Source of the DNA: F1-60-MAGs149 sp032119475
GTDB taxonomy: Bacteria; Actinomycetota; Thermoleophilia; Gaiellales; F1-60-MAGs149
Direction of reading: 5' to 3'
Assembly (NCBI GenBank): GCA_032119475.1
Contig: JAUMCA010000028.1
Location: 1-46,621, forward strand
DNA: 46,621 nt
Shown here: positions 38,404 through 45,342 of the stretch, one piece after another
Layout of the letters: every line of letters starts with the position of its first letter
Numbering within the stretch: position 1 is the stretch's first letter
The notes under the pieces: generated by a model
Seen by the model: only the letters and a program-made list of their open reading frames with translations
What the model was told of the DNA's origin: nothing
The model's database searches: none
Translations under genes and position numbers: made by a program

Positions 38404-40050
38404 GTGCCCCGCGGCGCCATCACCGCCACCGCCCTCGCCCTGCTCGTCGTCATGGGCGCCGATGCGGCTGTGGCCGACGCCCGCCCGGCCCGCGTCAAGG
38501 GCGACCGGATTCTCGACGGGTCCCGCCAGGAGCTGAAGGTCCGCGGCGTCGTCTGGGGCGGGACGCGCTTCGTCCCGGCGGCGAACGGCGCGGCGGTGAG
38601 CCTCGACGTCTCGGATGCGCCTGCCGCGTTCCGTCAGATCAAGCGCCTCGGCGGCAACCTCGTGCGGGTCGAGGTCTCGAGCGCCCTCAACACACCCGAG
38701 GGGCGCCAGGCGCTCACGCGGCTGCAGCGACTCGCCCGCGCCCGTGGACTGACGCTGCTGCTCGCGAACGTCCCGACGTCGGACGCGGACCAGGGCCCCT
38801 GGCTGCGGGAGCTCGCCTCGTGGTTCCGCGGGCGCGACAACGTCTGGTACCTGCCCGCAACCGACCCGGATTGCGGGGCGCGGGTCACCGGCGTCTCCTG
38901 CGGCGACCCCGAGACGTGGGTCTGGACGCAGACGCGCTACCTGCGGGTGCTGCGCGCCGCGCGCGTCCGCACGCCGATCGTGCTGAACCTGCCGGACTCG
39001 TCCCAGTCCGTCGCCTTGAACTGGGTGTCGATGATCCGCGATCGCAACGTCGTATACGGCGTGCATCCCCGCTCGACCGGCGGTCGCTTCGACGACGCCG
39101 ACGGCGCGGCACTCACCTCGTCCCTGCGGGACGCGACGCGGGCCGTCCCCGTGATCTTCGACAACGTCGCCCGCGTCCAGACCCGCGTGGACGTCCGTCG
39201 CTGGTCGAGCGGCAGCGGCACGACCCGGATCGTGCGCACCGTGCGCACGTCGACCGACACCGTGCGCTGGAGCACCGGGTTGCTCAACTGGATCACGGGT
39301 TGGACCGTGGTCGACGGGGGGGACGGCGCCATCGTCAACGGGCTCGGCACGACGACCCGCGACCGCATGGACGTCGGTCGCTCGCGGCTGACGCCCTGGG
39401 GGCGCGTGGCCGCCGCCGGCTACTTCGCCATCGGGTTCCACGCCGCCTCCGGACGCGATCCGGGCAGCGGCTTCCCCGGCGGCTTCGCGGTCGGCGATCG
39501 CGGACCCGCCGTGCGTCGCGTGCAGCAGCAGCTGCACCGCCTCGGCTACCTCAACGGCCGCTTCGTCAGTGGGCGCTACGACCAGGCGACCTGGCATGCG
39601 GTCACCGGTTTCCAGGGCTACGCGCGCATGTCCCGCGACGGCGCAGCCGGCGCGCAGACGCTGGTGCGGCTGATGCGCGCCGACCGACCGCAGCCACGCG
39701 ATGCGCAGGGCGGAGCGCACATCGAAGTCGACCTGACGCGGCAGATCGTCATGCTCGTGAACGGCCGCGGACGGGTCGAGCGCGTGATCCAGGTGTCGAC
39801 CGGCTCGGCGAACAACACGCCGGCCGGGCGGTTCTCCATCGAGCGCATGGAGCGCATGAGCTGGTCGAAGCCCTTCAAGCAGTGGCTGCCGTACGCCTCG
39901 TACTTCCACGAGGGCATCGCCTTCCACGAGTACGCCGACGTCCCGACGTTCCCGGCGTCGCACGGCTGCGTGCGCGTCCCGTTCTCGGATGCCCCGGTGA
40001 TGTGGTCCTTCGTGTCCCCCGGCATGCCCGTCGAGGTCTACCGGAGCTGA
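38404..40050 (+). CDS. Secreted L,D-transpeptidase fused to peptidoglycan-binding and TIM-barrel-like domains
   Basis: A 548-residue protein in three parts after a signal peptide (ATALALLVVMGADAAVADA). Residues about 30-345 resemble a GH5-type cellulase barrel that opens ILDGSRQELKVRGVVWGG and has FRQIKRLGGNLVRVEVS. Residues about 360-420 form a peptidoglycan-binding domain (GDRGPAVRRVQQQLHRLGY). The C-terminus is a YkuD L,D-transpeptidase domain ending in the catalytic SHGC motif (519-522), which makes 3-3 cross-links in the cell wall. GTG 38404 gives a good signal peptide start. Its stop abuts that of dnaE2 (TGATCA). Confidence 0.85.
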   Translation: MPRGAITATALALLVVMGADAAVADARPARVKGDRILDGSRQELKVRGVVWGGTRFVPAANGAAVSLDVSDAPAAFRQIKRLGGNLVRVEVSSALNTPEGRQALTRLQRLARARGLTLLLANVPTSDADQGPWLRELASWFRGRDNVWYLPATDPDCGARVTGVSCGDPETWVWTQTRYLRVLRAARVRTPIVLNLPDSSQSVALNWVSMIRDRNVVYGVHPRSTGGRFDDADGAALTSSLRDATRAVPVIFDNVARVQTRVDVRRWSSGSGTTRIVRTVRTSTDTVRWSTGLLNWITGWTVVDGGDGAIVNGLGTTTRDRMDVGRSRLTPWGRVAAAGYFAIGFHAASGRDPGSGFPGGFAVGDRGPAVRRVQQQLHRLGYLNGRFVSGRYDQATWHAVTGFQGYARMSRDGAAGAQTLVRLMRADRPQPRDAQGGAHIEVDLTRQIVMLVNGRGRVERVIQVSTGSANNTPAGRFSIERMERMSWSKPFKQWLPYASYFHEGIAFHEYADVPTFPASHGCVRVPFSDAPVMWSFVSPGMPVEVYRS

Positions 40051-43000
40051 TCACGCCCGGCGTCGCCCCTGCGCGAAGTGCTGCGCGGCCGGCGCCACCT
40101 CGCGAAGGCGCTCGACGGGCCCGACGGCGCCCCGCCGCGGCGAGGCCAGCGGCTCGAGGTGCTCGACGCGCACGTTGACCTGCCGATCGCGCCGCTCCAG
40201 CACGCCGACCGCCAGCAGGAGCGGCTCGGCGCGCACGAGCAGGCGGTTGCGCTCGTAGACGTCGGGCAGCAGGACCAGGTTGACGAGGCCGTGCTCGTCC
40301 TCGAGCAGCAGGAACACGATGCCGTTCGCACTGGCCGGGCGCTGGCGCGCGACCGCGAGGCCGGGGATGCGCACGGGGGTGCCGTCCACCAGATCCGCCA
40401 GCGTGCGACTGTCCACGACCCGCTCGAGCCCGGGGCGCAGCTGCGCGATCGGATGCGTGCGCAGGGAGACGCCGGTGCTGGCGTAGTCACCCACCAGCAG
40501 ATCCCACGCGGAGGGCTCGGGCAGGCCTGCCGGCGCCTCGCCGAGCTGCAGGTCGAACGCGAGCTGGCGCGCGCCGTCGGCCATTGTCCGCCCGCGCGCG
40601 GCGAGGCCGAGCTCCCACAGCACCTGCCGGCGCGGCCCGAACGCGTCGCAGGCGCCGGCGGCCACGAGGCGCTCGAGGACGCCGTCGGCGAGATCGACGC
40701 GCCGGGCGAGGTCCCGGACATCGCGGTAGGGGCCGTGCGCCGTGCGCTCGGCCACGAGCCGGCCGGCATCCTCCTCGCCCAGCCCCACCACCTGGCGCAG
40801 GCCGAGTCGGACGCCGTGGGGATGCGCGCAGGCGGCCTCGACCCCGGAGGCGGCGACGTCGACGGGGAGGACCCGCACGCCCCGCCGCTCGGCGTCGCGG
40901 ATCAGCGAGGCCGGCGGGTAGAAGCCCATCGGCTGCTCCGCGAGCAGGGCCGCGAGGAAGGCGGCCGGATGGTGGTGGCGGAGCCAGGCGCTCTGGTACG
41001 CGAGCAGCGCGAAGGCGGCCGAGTGGGACTTCGGGAAGCCGAACGCCGAGAAGGCGAGGATGCGGCGGAACACGGTCTCCGCGACGTGCGTGGACACCCC
41101 GCGGCGGGCGGCGCCCTCGCGGAACGCCTCCCACTGCGCCTGCATCGCCGCGCGGCTGCGCCGGCGGCTCATCGCGCGGCGCAGCGCCTCGGCCTGGCCG
41201 GAGGTGAAGCCCGCGAGCGCCTGGGCGACGTCGAGCACCTGATCCTGGAAGATGATCACGCCGAGCGTCTCGCGCAGCGGCTCCTCGAGCAGCGGGTGGT
41301 CGTAGGGGATCGGGGTCGACGGGTCCGCGCGCAGCGCCATGCGGCGGTTGATGTACGGGTGGACCGCGCCGCCCTGGATCGGCCCGGGGCGGACCAGGGC
41401 CACCTCCACGACGAGATCGTCGAGACAGCGGGGCTCGACGCGCACCAGCATCTGCATCTGGGCCCGTGACTCGATCTGGAAGACGCCGACCGTGTCGGCG
41501 GCGCGGATCTCCCGGTAGACCGCGTCGTCGTCGAGCGGGATCCGGGAGAGGTCGATGGGCCCCTCGGTGCGGGCGACCTCCGTGACGCAGCGCTCGACGG
41601 CGCTGAGCATGCCGAGTCCGAGCAGGTCGATCTTGAGGAAGCCCGCGTCGCCGCAGGCGTCCTTGTCCCACTGGCAGATCGTCCGCCCGGCCATCGCCGC
41701 CGGCTGCAAGGGCACCATCTCGCTCAGCGGCCGGTCCGCCACGATCATCCCGCCCGGGTGCTGGGACAGGTGCCGCGGCAGCCCCGCGATCTGCCGGCAC
41801 AGCGCCACCAGGAGCCGCAGCCGCGGATCGTCCGCTCGCTCGCGCAGGCCGGGGACGCGCCGGAGCTCATCGCCGACCGCCTCGGCGCTCCAGCCGTCCG
41901 AGGCGGCCGCGAGGCGGGCGATGTCCGCGGCGGGCAGGGCGAGCGCCTTGCCGAGCTCGCGGATCGCGCCACGTGCGCGGTACGTGGCGAAGGCCCCGAC
42001 CAGCGCGGCCCGGCCGGATCCGTACTGGACGTGGATCCGGCGGATGAGCTGCTCGCGGATGTCGCGCGGGAAGTCGAGGTCGATATCCGGCGTGGCGGCG
42101 AGCTCCTCGTTCAGGAAGCGCCCGAGGGAGAGCCGCGCGGCGATCGGGTCGATGTGGGAGAGGCCCGTGAGGTAGCAGATGATCGAGCCGACGCTCGAGC
42201 CGCGACCACGGCCCGGTGGCAGCACGGCGCGCGCCGCGTCCGGACCGCGGACGTCGACCGCGACCTCCCGGGCGATCTCCAGGATCTCGTGGTGGAGCAG
42301 GAAGAAGCCCGCGAGGCCGTGGTGGCGGATCAGCCGGAGCTCCGTCGCCAACCGCTCCTCCGCGGCTCGGCGATCCGCCGCGTCGCGCGGATAGCGATCG
42401 TCCATGCGCGCCGCGCAGAGGGCGGCGAGCTCGCGGTCCGCCTCCCCGGCGCGGGCCGGTGGGCGGTAGCCGAGGTCGTCGGTGATCGCGAAGGCGCAGC
42501 GCTCGGCGATGCGGCGCGTCTCGACGATCGCCTCCGGCAGATCCCGGAACAGCGCGGCCATCTCGCCGGGACCCTTGAGGACGTGCTCGCGGTTGCCTCG
42601 CAGCAGGGGGCGGCAGGCGTCGAGACTCGCGTGGGCGCGGATCGCGACCAGCGCATCCTGCAGGGGTCCGCGCCGGCGCAGGTGCAGGTGCACGTCGTTC
42701 GTGGCCACGACGGGGACCCGGCGCGCGGCGGCGAGGGCGGCGAAGCGCCGCAGCTGCGTCTCGGCCCCCTCCCGGAAGGGGCGCTGGAGCTCGACGGCGA
42801 GCCGCTCGCCGAACGCGGCGCGCAGGAGGTCGAGCCGCTCCGGCGCCGCGTCCACGTCGACCAGCGCGCCCTGCGTCGGACACCCCGTCAGGCAGGTGAG
42901 CCCCTCGGCGTGGGCCAGCACGTCCCGCAGGGGGGCGGCGGGCGCACGCGCCGGACCACCGGCGGCGGGACGGGTATCCCGATGCGCCAGCGTGATCAGG

Positions 43001-43284
43001 CGGCAGAGGTTGGCATAGCCGGCGCGATCCTCCACGAGCAGCACGACGTGCATGCGGCCGTGCGGGTCCTCGACCGTCAGCTCGCAGCCGGTGATCGGCC
43101 GCACGCCCGCGGCGCCCGCCAGCTGGGCGAAGGGCAGGGCGGCACAGAGGTTGTCGTGGTCGGTCAGGGCGAGGGCGGGCAGGCCGAGCGCCGCGGCGCG
43201 ATCGACGAGGTCCTCCGGCTGCGCCACGCCGTCGAGGAAGGAGTAGGCGGAGTGGCAATGGAGCTCGACGTAGTCAGCGGCCAT
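40051..43284 (-). CDS. dnaE2: Error-prone DNA polymerase DnaE2 (ImuC)
   Basis: A 1077-residue C-family polymerase used in SOS mutagenesis. The PHP domain opens YVELHCHSAYSFLDG and contains LALTDHDNL. The polymerase aspartates are in TPDIDLDFPRDIREQLIRRI. Also seen are LPRHLSQHPGGMI, FQDQVLDVAQALAGFT, GFPKSHSAAFALLAY and a C-terminal OB fold (VRIPGLAVARQ). Length fits DnaE2 rather than DnaE1. ATG 43284 overlaps the upstream small gene by 11 nt. It is the last gene of the imuB-DUF6504-dnaE2 unit driven from the LexA box at 44712. Confidence 0.95.
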   Translation of the reverse strand: MAADYVELHCHSAYSFLDGVAQPEDLVDRAAALGLPALALTDHDNLCAALPFAQLAGAAGVRPITGCELTVEDPHGRMHVVLLVEDRAGYANLCRLITLAHRDTRPAAGGPARAPAAPLRDVLAHAEGLTCLTGCPTQGALVDVDAAPERLDLLRAAFGERLAVELQRPFREGAETQLRRFAALAAARRVPVVATNDVHLHLRRRGPLQDALVAIRAHASLDACRPLLRGNREHVLKGPGEMAALFRDLPEAIVETRRIAERCAFAITDDLGYRPPARAGEADRELAALCAARMDDRYPRDAADRRAAEERLATELRLIRHHGLAGFFLLHHEILEIAREVAVDVRGPDAARAVLPPGRGRGSSVGSIICYLTGLSHIDPIAARLSLGRFLNEELAATPDIDLDFPRDIREQLIRRIHVQYGSGRAALVGAFATYRARGAIRELGKALALPAADIARLAAASDGWSAEAVGDELRRVPGLRERADDPRLRLLVALCRQIAGLPRHLSQHPGGMIVADRPLSEMVPLQPAAMAGRTICQWDKDACGDAGFLKIDLLGLGMLSAVERCVTEVARTEGPIDLSRIPLDDDAVYREIRAADTVGVFQIESRAQMQMLVRVEPRCLDDLVVEVALVRPGPIQGGAVHPYINRRMALRADPSTPIPYDHPLLEEPLRETLGVIIFQDQVLDVAQALAGFTSGQAEALRRAMSRRRSRAAMQAQWEAFREGAARRGVSTHVAETVFRRILAFSAFGFPKSHSAAFALLAYQSAWLRHHHPAAFLAALLAEQPMGFYPPASLIRDAERRGVRVLPVDVAASGVEAACAHPHGVRLGLRQVVGLGEEDAGRLVAERTAHGPYRDVRDLARRVDLADGVLERLVAAGACDAFGPRRQVLWELGLAARGRTMADGARQLAFDLQLGEAPAGLPEPSAWDLLVGDYASTGVSLRTHPIAQLRPGLERVVDSRTLADLVDGTPVRIPGLAVARQRPASANGIVFLLLEDEHGLVNLVLLPDVYERNRLLVRAEPLLLAVGVLERRDRQVNVRVEHLEPLASPRRGAVGPVERLREVAPAAQHFAQGRRRA

Positions 43285-43519
43285 GGCGCCACCAGCTGCC
43301 GTCGCGGCGATCCTGGTACAGCACGCACAGGGAGCCGTCGGCGAGCACCGTCGAGAAGTAGCGGCGACGCGTCGGCGTGGCCCACCAGCCCTCCTCGACA
43401 CGCCACTCCTCGCGGATCGCCTCGACGAGGCACCCGTCGACGCGGCGGGGATACCCGTCGGAGGTGGTGAGGACGTCCGCGCGGCGCGGCTCCTGGGAGC
43501 GGAGGGCGCGGATGCTCAT
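43274..43519 (-). CDS. DUF6504-like small protein of the SOS mutagenesis cassette
   Basis: An 81-residue protein between imuB and dnaE2, overlapping both (ATGA with imuB and 11 nt with dnaE2). The segment IREEWRVEEGWWATPTRRRY, FSTVLADGSL and LYQDRRDGSWW match the Trp-rich pattern I recall for DUF6504, which is found in this position in actinobacteria. The function is unknown; an accessory role in translesion synthesis is inferred from its place. The family name is from memory. Confidence 0.7.
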   Translation of the reverse strand: MSIRALRSQEPRRADVLTTSDGYPRRVDGCLVEAIREEWRVEEGWWATPTRRRYFSTVLADGSLCVLYQDRRDGSWWRHGR

Positions 43520-44697
43520 CGCGGTGCGAGGCCGTAGCGCCGTTCCGGCAGGCGGCTCGCCGGATCGATGGGGACGATGCGCAGGAGCGCCTCCTCGCCG
43601 ACCGCGTCCCGCACCTGGCGCGCCGCCTCCGCGATGCGATCGTCCCGCTCCTGGCCGTCGCGCACGAGCAGCGTCAGCTGCCGGGTGCCCGGCGTCAGCG
43701 CGGCGAGGACGAGGCGCAGCCGCTCGGCCGGCGCCGGCAGGCGCCGCGCCTTCGGCAGCAGGGCCTCGCACAGGCGCCGGTGCTCGACGGTGGCCTCGCG
43801 TAGGGGCACCTCGGCGCACCACGACTCGCCGGTGATGAGGCGCGCCTCGAGCTCGAGCAGCCGCGGGGCGCGATCCCCGCGCGCGGGATCGGCCAACGCC
43901 CGCTCGAGCAGCAGATCGAGGGCATGCACGAGCGCCTGGTCCGTGGCGATCGGTGCGTCCGGCCGCAGGATCGACGCGATCGGCGCCTCGACGGCGACGG
44001 GGGCGAGGCGATCGCCGTCCTCGCCGCGGGCCATCCGCCAGGCGCGCAGGCCGTCCTCTCCGAAGCGGTCCCGCACCGCGAGCCGGCTGAGGGAGGCGAC
44101 GCCCGCGAGCCGGTCGATGCCGACCAGCGCCAGCGCCCTGCAGACGGGGAGGGGCACGTCGCCGTCCTCGTGGAGCAGCCGGACCGGCAGGGGCCCGAGC
44201 GCCTCGGCCAGGTCGCCGGCGGCGAGGATGCGGGGGCGTCGGCGGGCCATCCGCGCCGCCATCAGGGCGGCGAAGCGCGCCGGCGCGGCGCCGATCTGCA
44301 GGCCGCTGTCCGGGTCCAGCGCGGCGAGCCGCCGCACGAGCCCCCGGGGACCGCCGTGGAGCCGCAGCCCCGGCGCCGCGTCGATCAGCACGCGCCCGGG
44401 TCCGATCTCCTCGACCGGCAGTCCCAGCGCGTCGATGCCGGCGAGCAGGTCCCGAGCCCACGCGCGCACCCCGCTCGGGTCGGGGGCGACGAGCGCCAGC
44501 CCGGGGCAGAGGGTGAGCGCCTCCCCGAGCGGCATGCCGGCGCGCACGCCCGCCGCCTCGGCAGCGGCGGAGGGCGTGCCGACGCGCGGCTCGCCGAACG
44601 GCTCGGGCCCGAGCGCCACCGGCGTCCCGGCGGGCACCGGCGTGCGCGCGAGCGCGATCGCGAGCGGCAGCCGAGGGGCGTGGAGGGCGAGCAGCAT
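43516..44697 (-). CDS. imuB: ImuB-like inactive Y-family DNA polymerase
   Basis: A 393-residue protein with the Y-family layout. The N-terminus MLLALHAPRLPLAIALAR lacks the catalytic aspartates of DinB, and PSAAAEAAGVRAGMPLGEAL and GLQIGAAPARFAALMAAR fit the palm and fingers, followed by a helix-hairpin-helix region (LVGIDRLAGVASLSRLAVRD). ImuB links the error-prone polymerase DnaE2 to the beta clamp. No imuA is present upstream. ATG 44697 is seven bases behind a TACACT box within the LexA palindrome, so the gene is SOS-regulated and probably leaderless. Confidence 0.88.
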   Translation of the reverse strand: MLLALHAPRLPLAIALARTPVPAGTPVALGPEPFGEPRVGTPSAAAEAAGVRAGMPLGEALTLCPGLALVAPDPSGVRAWARDLLAGIDALGLPVEEIGPGRVLIDAAPGLRLHGGPRGLVRRLAALDPDSGLQIGAAPARFAALMAARMARRRPRILAAGDLAEALGPLPVRLLHEDGDVPLPVCRALALVGIDRLAGVASLSRLAVRDRFGEDGLRAWRMARGEDGDRLAPVAVEAPIASILRPDAPIATDQALVHALDLLLERALADPARGDRAPRLLELEARLITGESWCAEVPLREATVEHRRLCEALLPKARRLPAPAERLRLVLAALTPGTRQLTLLVRDGQERDDRIAEAARQVRDAVGEEALLRIVPIDPASRLPERRYGLAPR

Positions 44698-44702
44698 GAC
44701 CC

Positions 44703-44736
44703 GGAGTGTAATCGAACATATGTTCGATTACACTCC
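44703..44736. promoter_or_regulatory. LexA/SOS box inside a 34-bp perfect palindrome, promoter of imuB-DUF6504-dnaE2
   Basis: The core TCGAAC-ATAT-GTTCGA (44712-44727) is a perfect match to the actinobacterial LexA site. The dyad continues without mismatch outward through GTGTAA/TTACAC to GGA/TCC. On the minus strand TACACT (44710-44705) is the -10 of imuB, so LexA binding would block it. The mirror copy TACACT at 44729-44734 faces right, toward the hairpin elements. Confidence 0.92.
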
Positions 44737-44760
44737 AAGGTCTCCAGGGTTGGAGCAAAT

Positions 44761-44860
44761 CCAGGGTCAGATGCCTTTGGGACCGCGCCGGCAGGAGCGG
44801 ATGACGGAAGTCGAGGCAAGCGGGCCGGCAGGTCCCGAAGGCGTCTGACCCCTTCTTCCT
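44761..44860 (+). repeat. Hairpin repeat element A (forward orientation)
   Basis: A 100-bp element with terminal inverted repeats: GGGTCAGATGCC at 44764 and GGCGTCTGACCC ending at 44851, followed by CTTCTTCC. The stem CTTTGGGACC (44775-44784) pairs with GGTCCCGAAG (44831-44840) with one G-U wobble. GCCGGC extends both arms. Confidence 0.85.
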
Positions 44861-44906
44861 AGGGGCGATGCCGCCACGAGGGAGACGCCGCAGGTCGACG
44901 CACCAT

Positions 44907-45004
44907 CAGGGTCAGATGCCTTCGGGACCGCGCCGGCAGAGGCGGATGAGGGGGGTGAAGGCCGTCGTGCCGGCAGGTCCCGAAGGCGTCTGACCCCTTC
45001 TTCC
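44907..45004 (+). repeat. Hairpin repeat element B (forward orientation)
   Basis: A 98-bp relative of element A: GGGTCAGATGCC at 44909-44920, GGCGTCTGACCC at 44985-44996, then CCTTCTTCC-type end. The stem CTTCGGGACC/GGTCCCGAAG is perfect here. A 46-bp spacer separates it from A. Confidence 0.85.
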
Positions 45005-45096
45005 GCCATGGATACCCGGTGGCGGACCAACCCCAGTTCGAGGTGGCACGCGCACGCACCCCCAGCGTCTCCCGCACGCCACCGCCTGCGCTCCCA

Positions 45097-45196
45097 GGAA
45101 GAAGGGGTCAGACGCCGTTGATACACGCCGGCACGACCGGCCTCGCCACCTGCGTCGGCTATCGCCGGCGTGGAATCAACCGCATCTGACCCTGAT
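45097..45196 (-). repeat. Hairpin repeat element C (reverse orientation, altered stem)
   Basis: A 100-bp element in opposite orientation: GGAAGAAGG then GGGTCAGACGCC at 45105-45116, closing CGCATCTGACCC before 45193. The stem differs from A, B and D: GTTGAT (45117-45122) pairs with ATCAAC (45175-45180), and GCCGGC arms are retained, so both arms changed while pairing was kept. Confidence 0.85.
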
Positions 45197-45241
45197 AGCA
45201 CCTCGACGCGCGGCGTCCCTCTCGGGGCGGCATCACCTCCA

Positions 45242-45342
45242 GGAAGAAGGGGTCAGACGCCTTCGGGACCTGCCGGCACGATCCGCGTGGGCTCCGTCAT
45301 CCGCTCCTGCCGGCGCGGTCCCGAAGGCATCTGACCCTGGAT
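45242..45342 (-). repeat. Hairpin repeat element D (reverse orientation)
   Basis: A 101-bp element nearly identical to the reverse complement of A: GGAAGAAGG, GGGTCAGACGCC (45250-45261), stem CTTCGGGACC (45261-45270) with GGTCCCGAAG (45317-45326), then GGCATCTGACCC (45326-45337). Its end touches the stop codon of the DsbA-like gene. Confidence 0.85.

Larger units (their letters stand above)
44737..45341. other. Non-coding interval of 605 bases occupied by the hairpin cluster
   Basis: No convincing gene lies here. The interval holds the four hairpin elements, and the short spacers A-B (44861-44906) and C-D (45197-45241) are themselves related as inverted copies (both contain GATGCCGCC and ACGCCGC in matching order). 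The whole is a roughly symmetric inverted duplication centred near 45050, with a 92-bp unique middle. Confidence 0.75.

Noticed and set aside
44767..45201. A 144-codon frame through the hairpin cluster on the minus strand
   Set aside because: It reads through the repeat elements and their terminal inverted repeats; short repeated peptides in it (RRLTPSSWERRR) come from the repeat itself.
44761..45342. Possible CRISPR array
   Set aside because: There are only four copies, in two orientations, each about 100 bp with internal variation, and spacers are related to each other; no cas genes are near.
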